Assembly: GCF_003585885.1 (NCBI RefSeq)
Contig: NZ_NRHC01000011.1
Location: 1-47,136 of the forward strand
Reading direction: 5' to 3'
Source of the DNA: Psittacicella hinzii
GTDB taxonomy: Bacteria > Pseudomonadota > Gammaproteobacteria > Enterobacterales > Psittacicellaceae
Length of the DNA stretch: 47,136 nucleotides
The notes beneath the pieces are model-generated. The model had not been told where the DNA came from. It saw only the letters and a program-made list of their open reading frames with translations, and made no database searches. The first letter of the stretch is position 1. Each line of letters starts with the position of its first letter. Position numbers and translations under genes: made by a program. Positions 18,876 to 27,502 of the stretch are shown here, one piece after another.

Positions 18876-19440
18876 CCCCTCGAAATCTGTCTGTATTATT
18901 TAATTCTTTACAACGTTTAAATGTTTTATTGCATTCTGTTTCCTCCCCAACATATGCACAATCACGATCTCCTAAATCATTAGGACATAGCTCACGGCAA
19001 TCTATTGGAGGTAAGGTTCTCTCTTGGTCTAAGTAAGTAACAATCTCTAACACAAGTTTATCCACATCGTATGAGCTAAACGCACTGATTTGAAATTCTT
19101 TAGACCATTCTGGGGACTTAATAATTAAGTTATCTTTGTAGATAATAGTTACTTTTACACTTCCGCCGATGAAGTTGTCATGCAATGCAAAAAGTGAAGC
19201 AAACCTTTGGTTAAGGTTACTTAATTGAACTTTGTTTTTACTGTTGCTAGCAATCTCTTCCTGCAAATTACTAAACTTAACGTTAAACGGTTTATATGGG
19301 GTTCCGTTGTAATTTAGAACCCCATTCCCTGCGTCGTAGTTAGTTAACCACATGTAAAAGTGTTCAAAATCTTCGTTTAATGTTGTCTTAGCAAATCTTA
19401 GATAAATATCAAATAAGAAAACTAAAGGCGCTCTGACCAC
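18856..19440 (-). CDS. L: minor tail protein L
   Basis: 194 residues. Its C-terminus carries the gpL-type cysteine pattern: CRELCPNDLGDRDC followed by ECNKTFKRC, then ELNNTDRFRG. In lambda gpL such cysteines bind an Fe-S cluster at the tail tip. The start codon is GTG, overlapping the stop of the M-like gene (TAGTG). It is about 35 residues shorter than lambda gpL at the N-terminal side. Confidence 0.85.
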   Translation of the reverse strand: MVRAPLVFLFDIYLRFAKTTLNEDFEHFYMWLTNYDAGNGVLNYNGTPYKPFNVKFSNLQEEIASNSKNKVQLSNLNQRFASLFALHDNFIGGSVKVTIIYKDNLIIKSPEWSKEFQISAFSSYDVDKLVLEIVTYLDQERTLPPIDCRELCPNDLGDRDCAYVGEETECNKTFKRCKELNNTDRFRGVEVGTE

Positions 19441-19796
19441 TAATTAACTCCTTTAAACTTAAACGCAATAGAAGCCTCAACGGCATTCTTTTGCGTTACA
19501 GTTGAAACTCCATCACATACCACTACGTATTCCTCCCTCTTGCCTAAGACCATAGGGCGAACGATAAAGCTAGTTCCATCCTTGTAGTGTCTAAGTAAGA
19601 AATCCCTAACTTTTATAATCTCTTCCACTCTGTGGTTCATCGTTGCACTTATTTTGATACTTGGACCATGAGGGTCTTGAGAATACCTTTCAGAGTAACC
19701 AAAACCATAATCATGCTCTTTGGTAGTATTCTCATGACTAAACGATACGCCATTAGGTAATTCCCAAGCAAATACTTCTAATTCTTGATTACTCAT
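19440..19796 (-). CDS. M: minor tail protein M
   Basis: 118 residues, close to lambda gpM (109). It has features of the phage minor tail family: an N-terminal FAWELPNGVSFSHE, an aromatic and Arg-rich middle, FLLRHYKDGTSFIVRP, and a C-terminal EASIAFKFKGV strand. It acts in the tail tip complex. Its ATG overlaps the stop of the small gene upstream (ATGAGTAA), and its stop overlaps L. Confidence 0.8.
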   Translation of the reverse strand: MSNQELEVFAWELPNGVSFSHENTTKEHDYGFGYSERYSQDPHGPSIKISATMNHRVEEIIKVRDFLLRHYKDGTSFIVRPMVLGKREEYVVVCDGVSTVTQKNAVEASIAFKFKGVN

Positions 19797-19938
19797 CTAC
19801 TTTCGTACCTCGTTGATCTACGATAAAAATATCAAAGTTTCCGTCATCATCGCCTGCAACCTGAACTTCTGCATCAGGCAAATTGTTATACACTGTAATA
19901 TTTACATTCTTACTAGTAATATTTAACTTCTTATTCAT
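19789..19938 (-). CDS. small 49-residue gene resembling the tape-measure C-terminus
   Basis: A short gene between tape measure and M: ATG at 19938, stop overlapping the M start, preceded by GAGG at good spacing, 4 bases after the H stop. The product (MNKKLNITSKNVNITVYNN, then PDAEVQVAGDDDGNFDIFIVD) resembles the last 45 residues of the tape measure itself (INVYNYSSDVDAEVTRQ, then NGDLDIYI). Both carry the beta pattern that ends many lambda-type tape measures. Coupled starts and stops make it a real gene. A duplicated H terminus that now acts as a separate subunit is inference. Confidence 0.75.
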   Translation of the reverse strand: MNKKLNITSKNVNITVYNNLPDAEVQVAGDDDGNFDIFIVDQRGTKVDE

Positions 19939-19942
19939 GTGC

Positions 19943-22900
19943 TTACCTCATTTCCCTTTCTACCAGAGCATTAGCCACTTCTTCACGTACTTTGTTAGTT
20001 ATGTAGATATCTAGATCTCCATTTTCTTGACGTGTTACTTCTGCGTCTACGTCTGAAGAATAGTTATAAACGTTAATAGTTTGAGCAAATCCTTGATCTG
20101 AACCAGAACCGCTTTTGCTGTTTTTACTACTTGAAGATGTGAACTCTAACGTTTGATTATTAAGCTTATCTAAAAAGTCAACCCCATATTTTGAGGTAGC
20201 CTGTGCATTAAGAACATACTCCTGACCATGCACAACGCCGGCGACTTTATTAGTACCAACATTACCAGTGTATCCCCCACTAGAGAACCCCATAATTGCG
20301 CCGATAGGGTTAGCCCCTAACATTCCAGTATTACCGGATTGCATAGCCGCCTGACCGGCTACGTTAAACGCTGTAGCAATCGCTTGACCTGATCCCGGCA
20401 CGATGTAATTCATTGTAGTTAACAGCGCTGAGACAATTGCGGCCTTAACTAACATAGTCGCAATACTTTTGGTAAATGAAGATAATAATTTTCTTAGAGA
20501 ACCTTGTCCTGTGACTACCATTTGCGCCATACCGTCAACTACTGAACCGAAGCCTCTGGTTACTGTATTCTGAAAGTCTTGGATAGTAGGCATTGCTTGC
20601 TGTAAAGATTTCACAAATAAGTTTGTATTATCTTCAGTTTTAGCTTTAAGCTTATCCTCTAATTCCCAACGTTCCTCGTAACTCTGACGTAACATTTCCA
20701 TTTCTTCATAATCCAAACCCATTGACATTTGCTTAAGTTCGATCTCTCTTTCACGTTGGAGTAGACGTTGTTCTGCAATCTCTTGATCTAACCCTTTTAA
20801 AGATAATTCAAATTGTAAGCGCTCAATTGTTTGGTCATTTTCTAGCATTGCTCTTTGCGCATTTGTAGACGCATTAATGTGATCAATTTGCTCTGCTAAT
20901 GCACGATAGTTGTCAATTTGCGACTGGGTTAAATTACGATAGCCCTCTGCTCCAGCTAGAATTTTTGCATTAACCTGATCTAACTGGGTCATTTGAGTTC
21001 GACCAGTCTCGAGAAGAATTTGATATTTAGCGTTTGCTTCTGAAATAGTTCCCTTAAGCTGATCTATGTTTTGCTGATACTTGCTGATGACTGCTGTTGC
21101 TGTTTTATCAACTACAGGCGCCTTGGTAGCAACCTCTTGAGGCTTATCGTTATTTTGCGCGGCTTTTAGGTTTTTAGCTTCATTAACTTGCGCCTGCATT
21201 TCCGCAGTTATTTGCTGTTGTGCTGTAATCTCTGCTCGTAGTGCATCGACCCTCTGTTGAGCTGCTTCGGCTAAATCCCTAGCTGCTACTCCTAACTTTT
21301 TATAATTATCTAGATCTTCCTGTGCATCTTCGAGCTGTTCTTGTTTAGTCTTTATTAACTCTTGACCGTTTTTAATTAACTCCTCACCTCTAGCTATCCT
21401 ATCGTCAAGGTTCTCTATTTCTGCTAAATTATGTACACGAGAAGCGTCTGCGAACTTTTTATAACTGTCGTAAGACCTTGTTATCCAAGTGTAAACGCCT
21501 TTAACTGCTTCAACAATACCCCACATAACGGCGCCAATTACTGTTGACTTAACTAGAGTATCTAATGCTTTAAACGCAATCCCTAACGCTGTGGTTGCTG
21601 TCGTTGCTATCCCTGTAGCTACTGCTTTAGCTGTTAAGGCTGCCTTTGCCTTAATACTTTCAACAGTTACGCTTCTTAGATTTGTCACTACCTGCTTAAG
21701 GCTTCCAATAAATCCAACAGTTGGCTTGTCCAGACCTTTAAAATACTCAATCATTTGCAAGGCTTTATAACCTGCAAATACCGCTAACCCAGCCTTAGCA
21801 ACTTGAAGCATACCCTCAAAATTATTAGCAATAGAGAGGATTACATTTGCCAAACTTTCTGATACAAAATCATTTTGCCCAATAAATTGAGTAAATTTAT
21901 TTTTGAGTTCAGTGATTGCAGACCCTACTGATACCGTTACCTTGCTATAAATTGCGTCGGTTTCAGTTGCTGTTGCTTGTAAGGCGTGAACAATATCCTC
22001 GGTTGTTAATTTTGAGCTATTTGCGTACTCTTTTAATTGCGAGGTAGTCATACCCATACCGCGGGCGATAGCGTCAATTAAGCCCGGAGTTTGCTCTGCC
22101 ACAGAGTTAAAGTTTTGCCCAGATAAGTAACCCATACTAAGGGCTTGAGAGAACTGAACCATAGAGTTCTTAGTCGCTTCTGCGCTTGATCCCCCGATAG
22201 CGATAGCTTTGGTTAAGGTAGTAGTAATCCCTAAAAGATCCTTCTGTTTTAACCCTAATCCCTCGGTACTTTTACGTAATGTTACGTAAGCCTCTGTAGT
22301 TGCTTCAATTGGTTGACGAGCGTCAGAACTAACTGCAAAAAGCTCATTCAAAATCGTAGTGGTACTCTCTGCAGGGTCTTTGATAAGGGTCAATTTAGTT
22401 GTAAGATCTTGGTATGCAACTGCTGAACTTTTAACCTGATCAAAGCTGAAATTAATTGCAAATAGACCTGCTAACTTTGTAAATAGTCCACTAAAATTTC
22501 CCTGCACATTACCAGCAACATTACCGAAGTTATTCAACTCTTTTGAAGCTTCATTTGTTTTGTCCTTTAACTCTTCAATATCTTTGGTTGAGTTGTCTAC
22601 TTCAGTACCTAGTTCTTTAACTTCTTTTTTAGCCTTATTTGAAGAGTTGCTTAGGTTATTAATGTTTTGATTTGTCGCATTAATTTGACTGGCTAAGCTA
22701 CTTAAAACAGAGCCTAATTTACCACTTTCTTTGATAATTTCTAAAAACTTAGGTAGTTCGCCAATTATCTTTGATTGCACTTCATACACGGACGGCAAAG
22801 CCTTGCTAATTTCGTTTAACGATTGTAAAAAAGCGGGCATTTTTTCCGTGAAAGTGCTTAATTTTTCGTTAACATTGTGTAGTTTGTTAACTTGGTCGTT

Positions 22901-23707
22901 AGTGATTTTTAAGGGGTCTTTAGTTGCATTATCTAAGTTATTGTTTAACTTTCCCACAGTATTAGATAAGCGACTAGTTTCTTCTCTAGCTTTCTTTGCT
23001 GAAGCTCGTGTGTTATCGATTTTTTTATCTATAGCTTTTAAATCGTTGCTAATAGTTTTTATATCTTTAACACTACTCTGAAAAGATTTAATTGTGGTTA
23101 GGTATTTTGAGATACTGCTACGCTGTGCGTCCACGCTTGCTGTAACAGTACCTAAATGATTTTTTAACTTTGCAAAGCTATTAGCTGTAGGGGTAACTGA
23201 CTTATTCAAGCCCGACATTTGCTCCCCTAGGTTAACTAATTTACGGACTTGTGTATCAGTTACCGGGAGCTTAAACTTTGCATTTCCTAACTCCTTTAAG
23301 GCGTTAACATCTTTAATGGCATTGCTTGAGCTTGTTAATCCTTTGCCTATGCTATCTAACGATCTAGCAAATGTTAAAGATCGTTCATTAACTCGATTTA
23401 TTAAGGTATCGTAATCACCCAAAGAGCTGACTGCAGAGTTAAAACTACCTGCTAAGTTGTTAGTCTTAACAGAAACCTGTTCAATACTGTCAAAAGATTT
23501 TTTATTAGCATTTACTAGGTCTGCTAATCCTCCAATACCTTTTTCGATACTGTTTGAGAATTTTTCTACCTTATCCGCGCTTGAGTTAAAGCTGTCGATA
23601 GTATCTTTTGTTTGCCCTAAAGCTTTAGAGCCCGCTTTAGCCGCACTTATTGCGCTAGACGTATCAAAATTTAACTTAAAACTGAAAGTTTGCTGAGACG
23701 ACGCCAT
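19943..23707 (-). CDS. H: tail tape measure protein H
   Basis: 1254 residues, the longest coiled-coil protein of the block. The N-terminal 400 residues are Ser/Asn/Lys-rich helices. A tape-measure core from about 420 (AVAYQDLTTKLTLIKDP ... QALSMGYLSGQNFNSVAEQ) matches the lambda H family. Hydrophobic segments occur near 640-740, a long Gln/Glu-rich coiled coil near 760-1000, and a glycine-rich hydrophobic C-terminal stretch. It sets tail length and is injected with the DNA. It abuts the end of the T frame, as in lambda. Confidence 0.93.
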   Translation of the reverse strand: MASSQQTFSFKLNFDTSSAISAAKAGSKALGQTKDTIDSFNSSADKVEKFSNSIEKGIGGLADLVNANKKSFDSIEQVSVKTNNLAGSFNSAVSSLGDYDTLINRVNERSLTFARSLDSIGKGLTSSSNAIKDVNALKELGNAKFKLPVTDTQVRKLVNLGEQMSGLNKSVTPTANSFAKLKNHLGTVTASVDAQRSSISKYLTTIKSFQSSVKDIKTISNDLKAIDKKIDNTRASAKKAREETSRLSNTVGKLNNNLDNATKDPLKITNDQVNKLHNVNEKLSTFTEKMPAFLQSLNEISKALPSVYEVQSKIIGELPKFLEIIKESGKLGSVLSSLASQINATNQNINNLSNSSNKAKKEVKELGTEVDNSTKDIEELKDKTNEASKELNNFGNVAGNVQGNFSGLFTKLAGLFAINFSFDQVKSSAVAYQDLTTKLTLIKDPAESTTTILNELFAVSSDARQPIEATTEAYVTLRKSTEGLGLKQKDLLGITTTLTKAIAIGGSSAEATKNSMVQFSQALSMGYLSGQNFNSVAEQTPGLIDAIARGMGMTTSQLKEYANSSKLTTEDIVHALQATATETDAIYSKVTVSVGSAITELKNKFTQFIGQNDFVSESLANVILSIANNFEGMLQVAKAGLAVFAGYKALQMIEYFKGLDKPTVGFIGSLKQVVTNLRSVTVESIKAKAALTAKAVATGIATTATTALGIAFKALDTLVKSTVIGAVMWGIVEAVKGVYTWITRSYDSYKKFADASRVHNLAEIENLDDRIARGEELIKNGQELIKTKQEQLEDAQEDLDNYKKLGVAARDLAEAAQQRVDALRAEITAQQQITAEMQAQVNEAKNLKAAQNNDKPQEVATKAPVVDKTATAVISKYQQNIDQLKGTISEANAKYQILLETGRTQMTQLDQVNAKILAGAEGYRNLTQSQIDNYRALAEQIDHINASTNAQRAMLENDQTIERLQFELSLKGLDQEIAEQRLLQREREIELKQMSMGLDYEEMEMLRQSYEERWELEDKLKAKTEDNTNLFVKSLQQAMPTIQDFQNTVTRGFGSVVDGMAQMVVTGQGSLRKLLSSFTKSIATMLVKAAIVSALLTTMNYIVPGSGQAIATAFNVAGQAAMQSGNTGMLGANPIGAIMGFSSGGYTGNVGTNKVAGVVHGQEYVLNAQATSKYGVDFLDKLNNQTLEFTSSSSKNSKSGSGSDQGFAQTINVYNYSSDVDAEVTRQENGDLDIYITNKVREEVANALVEREMR

Positions 23708-24010
23708 TTATAAACCTCCTACTCTTTGAGCATGCCATGGCATGAAATCGTCAACTATAGAATTTTTTGGCGGATTAGTTACTTTTACGTGTGGCGCCGT
23801 GACAAGAATTTTGTAGAGTAAAGAAATTATCCCCCCAGCAAGTAGCTCTTTATGTCTGTCTCCTGTAGGAAAGGTTGAGGTATAACGTTGCAACAACTTC
23901 ATATCCTCAACCTCCATGTTTCTAATTTCTTCAGGCGTCTTTTTTAAAAGAATAGCCAACTCACAAATTAAGATCTCATCACGACTTAATTCTTTGGTTT
24001 TAATAAAGTA
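23708..24010 (-). CDS. T: tail assembly chaperone T, made as a -1 frameshift product of G
   Basis: This frame has no credible start of its own: the only candidate is a TTG at 23959 without a ribosome site. It is open from 24010 and overlaps the end of G by about 25 bases in the -1 frame. The product after the shift reads ELSRDEILICELAILLKKT, then PEEIRNMEVEDMKLLQRYTS, then FPTGDRH, a pattern typical of G-T fusion C-termini (DUF4035-like). In lambda the GT fusion recruits the major tail protein to the tape measure. It ends one base before the H start. Confidence 0.82.
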   Translation of the reverse strand, partial: YFIKTKELSRDEILICELAILLKKTPEEIRNMEVEDMKLLQRYTSTFPTGDRHKELLAGGIISLLYKILVTAPHVKVTNPPKNSIVDDFMPWHAQRVGGL

Positions 24011-24384
24011 TTAAAGTCTTTACCCTCTAATACTGTCATAAGTAATAAAAAGTTATTATCAGAACCGCCTTTATAGAAGAGAGCTTTTGCTAATTCTTCA
24101 GTTAACTGAACATAGTCATTTTTACCGTCTTCTACATATAAATGTTTGCAGTAAAAATCAATAATATCGCTCTCGTATTGTCCTAAATCAACCTCTGCTT
24201 TCTTTTCATGCCCATCTTTAAGTAGGTTCTGGATGTGGTTCAATTTTTTTGACCAGATATAGTAATTACCTAGTTTAGGAGAAATATATTTGAACTCAAA
24301 TTTTTGCCCATTTTCAAACTCAACTGTATAATCTTTATATTCTGGTAAATCTTTTAATAACTTTTCTAAATCTTTTAAACTCAT
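23986..24384 (-). CDS. G: tail assembly chaperone G
   Basis: 132 residues, close to lambda gpG (140). Acidic helical protein starting MSLKDLEKLLKDLPEYKDYT with AAGGA upstream. It is the first gene after the V-G gap and is followed by the -1 frame T. It chaperones tape-measure folding during tail assembly. The function comes from position, size and the G/T frameshift layout. Confidence 0.8.
   Translation of the reverse strand: MSLKDLEKLLKDLPEYKDYTVEFENGQKFEFKYISPKLGNYYIWSKKLNHIQNLLKDGHEKKAEVDLGQYESDIIDFYCKHLYVEDGKNDYVQLTEELAKALFYKGGSDNNFLLLMTVLEGKDFNTLLKPKN
23992..24001 (-). other. candidate -1 ribosomal frameshift site
   Basis: The shift must occur between 24010, where the T frame opens, and the G stop at 23986. 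On the minus strand this window reads ACTTTATTAAAACCAAAG. It offers two lysine-slip tetramers: A-AAA (24001-23998) and A-AAG (23995-23992). Neither is a canonical X-XXY-YYZ heptamer like lambda's GGGAAAG. Confidence 0.55.
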
Positions 24385-24608
24385 GAGAAAATCCTTTTTA
24401 AATTAATGAAAATCAAGAAGATACTAGCCAAACCTTGACAAATTTTAATTTTTATAGTATGTAGTAGGTTTAATTTAGGTACTGGCTAGTTAATAATTAG
24501 TTACTATCCATTTTTAGGTACTACCTAAAAATGGATAGTAAACCTAAAACTTGACAAAAATATAATTGTATGTTAGAGAGAAATCTACACTACTTTACAG
24601 CGTCTGAC
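24385..24608. repeat. structured gap between V and G with a 20-bp-arm perfect palindrome
   Basis: 224 bases without a gene inside an otherwise tightly packed operon. Perfect inverted repeat: 24501-24520 pairs with 24522-24541 around one base (starts TTACTATCC, centre TAGGTACTACCTA). A second pair is ACTAGCCA (24422-24429) / TGGCTAGT (24483-24490). Two plus-strand TTGACA boxes (around 24434 and 24551) follow similar C/T/A-rich leaders and point antisense to V. No T run suitable for a terminator on the minus strand. Confidence 0.7.
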
Positions 24609-25331
24609 CTATGACGCTTTTGTAGCAAAAATTTCATAAGCGTCATTAACTGCAAGCTTAAATGTTCGCTTCATTGCGTCAGAAGAACCAGCGGAGAATT
24701 GCATGTCGTCCTTGCCCATAACGGTACCAAAGAAGTAAACAGAATGGACACCTGACAATACATTCTTAAAGGCAATCACTTGCTTATTTTCATAAGCTTC
24801 TATTAGTAGGAGATGACTTTCATTCTCCGGATCAAATAAGAGCTCAAAATTAACCTCATTAAATGTTTCATTACCCGCTACTGTTTGCTTCTTAAAGTTT
24901 GCAGTTGAAGTCACCTCAATACTATCGTAACTCGACCCAGGGGTTGCGTATTCTGTCGCACTAATTACCTGATCGCTAAATGTGACAACTCTTAGCTTAC
25001 AACCTGTTACTTTTGCCTTAGCAGTAGCCCAGTCAATAGGTTTGAGTTCTTTAAATCGATTTTTTAAACTTGATTTAATAGTAATCTCTTTGGTATTTGC
25101 TTCTACTCGTTCAACTACCCAGAAACCATTTAAACCACTAGGTCCACCCTCTAGCTTAATCGTAGTGCCGTCTAGTAATAACGCAGATACGTTTTGCTTT
25201 AAAGTAATTTTGCAATTGTCAAAATCAATCTCGTCCACATCTTGGGCTACTTGTAAAGATTTCTGGATATAAAGCCCAAATTGCGGAGTAAGATAAATTT
25301 TTACACCGTCATCTTTTTGTAATTGTGTCAT
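24609..25331 (-). CDS. V: major tail tube protein V-like
   Basis: 240 residues, similar in size to lambda gpV (246). It begins MTQLQKDDGVKIYLT and has the beta-rich layout of tail tube proteins, with EVTSTANFKKQTVAG, then FNEVNFELLFDPENESHLLLI and a terminal TFKLAVNDAYEIF strand; the SYDSIEVTS segment resembles the usual tube signature. It lies between U and G, the lambda order. It would polymerise into the flexible tail tube. Confidence 0.8.
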   Translation of the reverse strand: MTQLQKDDGVKIYLTPQFGLYIQKSLQVAQDVDEIDFDNCKITLKQNVSALLLDGTTIKLEGGPSGLNGFWVVERVEANTKEITIKSSLKNRFKELKPIDWATAKAKVTGCKLRVVTFSDQVISATEYATPGSSYDSIEVTSTANFKKQTVAGNETFNEVNFELLFDPENESHLLLIEAYENKQVIAFKNVLSGVHSVYFFGTVMGKDDMQFSAGSSDAMKRTFKLAVNDAYEIFATKAS

Positions 25332-25340
25332 TTAAAATCC

Positions 25341-25814
25341 TTAATAATTTACTGGCAATAATTTGAACTCACACTGTACAGTGATATGTTCGATATTCTT
25401 ATCGTTATCTATATTAAATTTTGTTCTACCCGCTATAACAAGTCTATACTTATATTTCTTATAGATTTCTAGATCCACGTCTTCAACAGTATCTAATGCT
25501 AGATTTTCAAGTGATACGGTTTTCGGAGCCCTTAACATCCTGAACAGTGCTTCCATATACATGTTTATGGATTTACTGTCACCTTTAGCTTTTGATAGTC
25601 TAAAAATAGTAACGAACTGACAATTGTTACTTATAGGATTTCCTAAAGTTAGCTCTTCAACTACAGCGCCTGAAATCTTATAATACAAAGTTAGAGGTAC
25701 TCTATTGACAGGCTCGTATCGATTTACGTCGGTACTAACTTGAACATTGTACTTGTTAGAGTAATCCCTAATTAACTGGCTCATAGCCTTATTTGCTACT
25801 TCAAAAATAATCAT
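25341..25814 (-). CDS. U: tail terminator U-like protein
   Basis: 157 residues, close to lambda gpU (131). Small alpha/beta protein with an N-terminal helix (ANKAMSQLIRDYSNKY) and a terminal beta strand (IEHITVQCEFKLLPVN). Located 9 bases upstream of V and 2 bases downstream of the Z-like gene. gpU caps the tail tube. No diagnostic motif was recognised; the call relies on size, fold pattern and position. Confidence 0.6.
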   Translation of the reverse strand: MIIFEVANKAMSQLIRDYSNKYNVQVSTDVNRYEPVNRVPLTLYYKISGAVVEELTLGNPISNNCQFVTIFRLSKAKGDSKSINMYMEALFRMLRAPKTVSLENLALDTVEDVDLEIYKKYKYRLVIAGRTKFNIDNDKNIEHITVQCEFKLLPVNY

Positions 25815-25816
25815 TT

Positions 25817-26575
25817 TTATGGATCCTTTTTGCTTTTGTATAGACCAAGAGCTAGCCTTAAATATCCACGTCCAAAAGTTGCTTTTAGCAGTTTATTATC
25901 ATTAAAAAAATCTGACATTGCTTCCTCGAACACCGGACTAATATCAACAACTCCTATGTACAAAGTGTTGACATCTCCTCGCTTAGTATAATATTCCACC
26001 TTAGTATCGTTAGCAAACTCTTCACTACCAAGGTAAACCTTCGGATTAGATTGCCTTATAACACTTCCTCCATCTTTGAAACGCATAATAAAGCCTTTAT
26101 CTAGTGTAGTTAAAAGGTCATAAGTATAGTTACCTAAAAAACGAAATTTTTCATGCATAGTGAACCAATAATATAGCTCTATATCGTAATCTTTAGGTCC
26201 ATAATAGCTAGGCTCATAATGATCTAAACTACTATCTTTCAAATCTACAATCCTAACAGTATCAAATTCTGCAGTTAAAGAGGTAGATGAACCGCTAGAA
26301 GTTAATTTATAATCAACTAATAAGCTACTAGTATTCCCCTTTCCCCCGCTAATGTTGTATCGTTCTGCAGTTTTACGATCCAGTCCATCCGGTATTGTCC
26401 TAAAGTCACGCCTTAATAAAGCACCTAGAAATAGAGAGGCTTTACTTCCAGCTTTAGCAACAATTGCACTTCTAACTTTATCTAATTCTTTACCACTTAA
26501 AATTTCGATTTTCTTCTCAAGGGCTTTCATGTTTCTATTGTATTCTCTTGGGTCAAATATGTCATTTCTTGCCAA
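25817..26575 (-). CDS. Z: tail completion protein Z-like
   Basis: 252 residues (lambda gpZ 192). The N-terminal helix contains NMKALEKKIEILSGKELDKV, and an RRDFRTIPDGLDRK segment resembles the minor tail Z family, which joins tail to head. The start is TTG at 26575, preceded by a G-rich stretch that can act as ribosome site; an ATG fourteen codons downstream is the alternative. Position between FII-like and U-like genes matches lambda. Confidence 0.55.
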   Translation of the reverse strand: MARNDIFDPREYNRNMKALEKKIEILSGKELDKVRSAIVAKAGSKASLFLGALLRRDFRTIPDGLDRKTAERYNISGGKGNTSSLLVDYKLTSSGSSTSLTAEFDTVRIVDLKDSSLDHYEPSYYGPKDYDIELYYWFTMHEKFRFLGNYTYDLLTTLDKGFIMRFKDGGSVIRQSNPKVYLGSEEFANDTKVEYYTKRGDVNTLYIGVVDISPVFEEAMSDFFNDNKLLKATFGRGYLRLALGLYKSKKDP

Positions 26576-26602
26576 GACCTACCCCCTTAAATTAAAAGTT
26601 TT

Positions 26603-27085
26603 TTAACCTGTATATTCTCTAAATCCATCTTCAAGATCATACCCTATGATTTCAAAGGTTAGATAGATATACTCTATTCGTCTATTCCAACTAATCAATT
26701 GATACAATTGGTTACTACCAACTTCTCTTCCCAAAATTTTAACTTCAGGCACGCTTTGAAACATACTAGTATCGTTAAATGATACTATGTTATTTAAAAT
26801 CTCATCTACACCCTTGAAAGTCTCAAGAAAACGCTCGTAGTTGACTTTTGTTTTGATTTGTGTTAGACGTGGTTGAGCTCCTAAGATATCGGACTCAGTT
26901 CTAGGTTCATTATCTTGAAGTACGTTTGCTTTAATAGTTTTAAATAAACTATCTCTATCCGCTTTTTCTTGAGTAAAATCTAAATATTTATGACCCTCAA
27001 CGCATATCTCAAAATCTTGCCAATAAACGCGTTCTATTTGCTTATAAAAGCCTGATTTACGTTTTAGCTTACTAAATAAGTTCAT
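26603..27085 (-). CDS. head-tail connector protein, FII position
   Basis: 160 residues, not recognised by motif. It is a soluble alpha/beta protein starting MNLFSKLKRKSGFYKQIERVY and ending LTFEIIGYDLEDGFREYTG. In the lambda order the slot between decoration protein and Z is taken by FI and FII; the size is near FII (117). A head-tail connector or neck role is inferred from location only. Confidence 0.5.
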   Translation of the reverse strand: MNLFSKLKRKSGFYKQIERVYWQDFEICVEGHKYLDFTQEKADRDSLFKTIKANVLQDNEPRTESDILGAQPRLTQIKTKVNYERFLETFKGVDEILNNIVSFNDTSMFQSVPEVKILGREVGSNQLYQLISWNRRIEYIYLTFEIIGYDLEDGFREYTG

Positions 27086-27101
27086 AGCTCATGATAGTTA
27101 A

Positions 27102-27137
27102 CTCTTACCCATTCACTATTCGTGAAATGAGTAAGAG
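27102..27137. repeat. hairpin between decoration and FII-position genes
   Basis: CTCTTACCCATT and AATGAGTAAGAG (one internal mismatch) enclose CAC-TATTC-GTG, giving a long imperfect stem. No T run follows on the minus strand, so it is more likely an mRNA processing or stability element than a terminator. Confidence 0.55.
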
Positions 27138-27151
27138 AAAAATTATAAATA

Positions 27152-27493
27152 CTAACCAAACTTCAGCATTACTTCTACCACTCTATCTGTGCCTTGAGTT
27201 TGTGGAGGAGTAAATACATAACCAACTACTGGATTGCCTGCACCAGTTCCTTTTTCAGTCGTCACTGATTTGGTCGTTTTATCGAAATACACCTTTTTAC
27301 CTTGGGTAAAAGTGTCTCCGTCTTTAGCTTTAACTTCAAAAGATCCATATGTGTAAATAAGAGCTTTCTCTCCTACTTCGAAATCTTTTGAGGCTACGCC
27401 TACCACATCACCTACTTGGTATAATTCACCGTTTTCAATTGCTACGGTCGCGTCAAATAATAGTGCTCCGTCATGTCTTACTAAATTAGCCAT
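27152..27493 (-). CDS. capsid decoration / cement protein (DUF2190-like)
   Basis: 113 residues. The sequence follows the DUF2190 capsid cement pattern: an N-terminal strand, NGELYQVGDVVGVASKD, GEKALIYTYGSFEVKAKDG, FTQGKKVYFDKTTKSVT, GNPVVGYVF and a terminal VVEVMLKF strand. It lies directly downstream of the capsid gene in the lambda D position and would stabilise the expanded shell. Confidence 0.75.
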   Translation of the reverse strand: MANLVRHDGALLFDATVAIENGELYQVGDVVGVASKDFEVGEKALIYTYGSFEVKAKDGDTFTQGKKVYFDKTTKSVTTEKGTGAGNPVVGYVFTPPQTQGTDRVVEVMLKFG

Positions 27494-27502
27494 TATTTAC
27501 TC

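Noticed and set aside
23708-23959. T as an independent 83-residue gene starting at TTG 23959
   Set aside because: No ribosome site, and conserved GT-type sequence continues upstream of this codon in the same frame, so a frameshift product is more likely.
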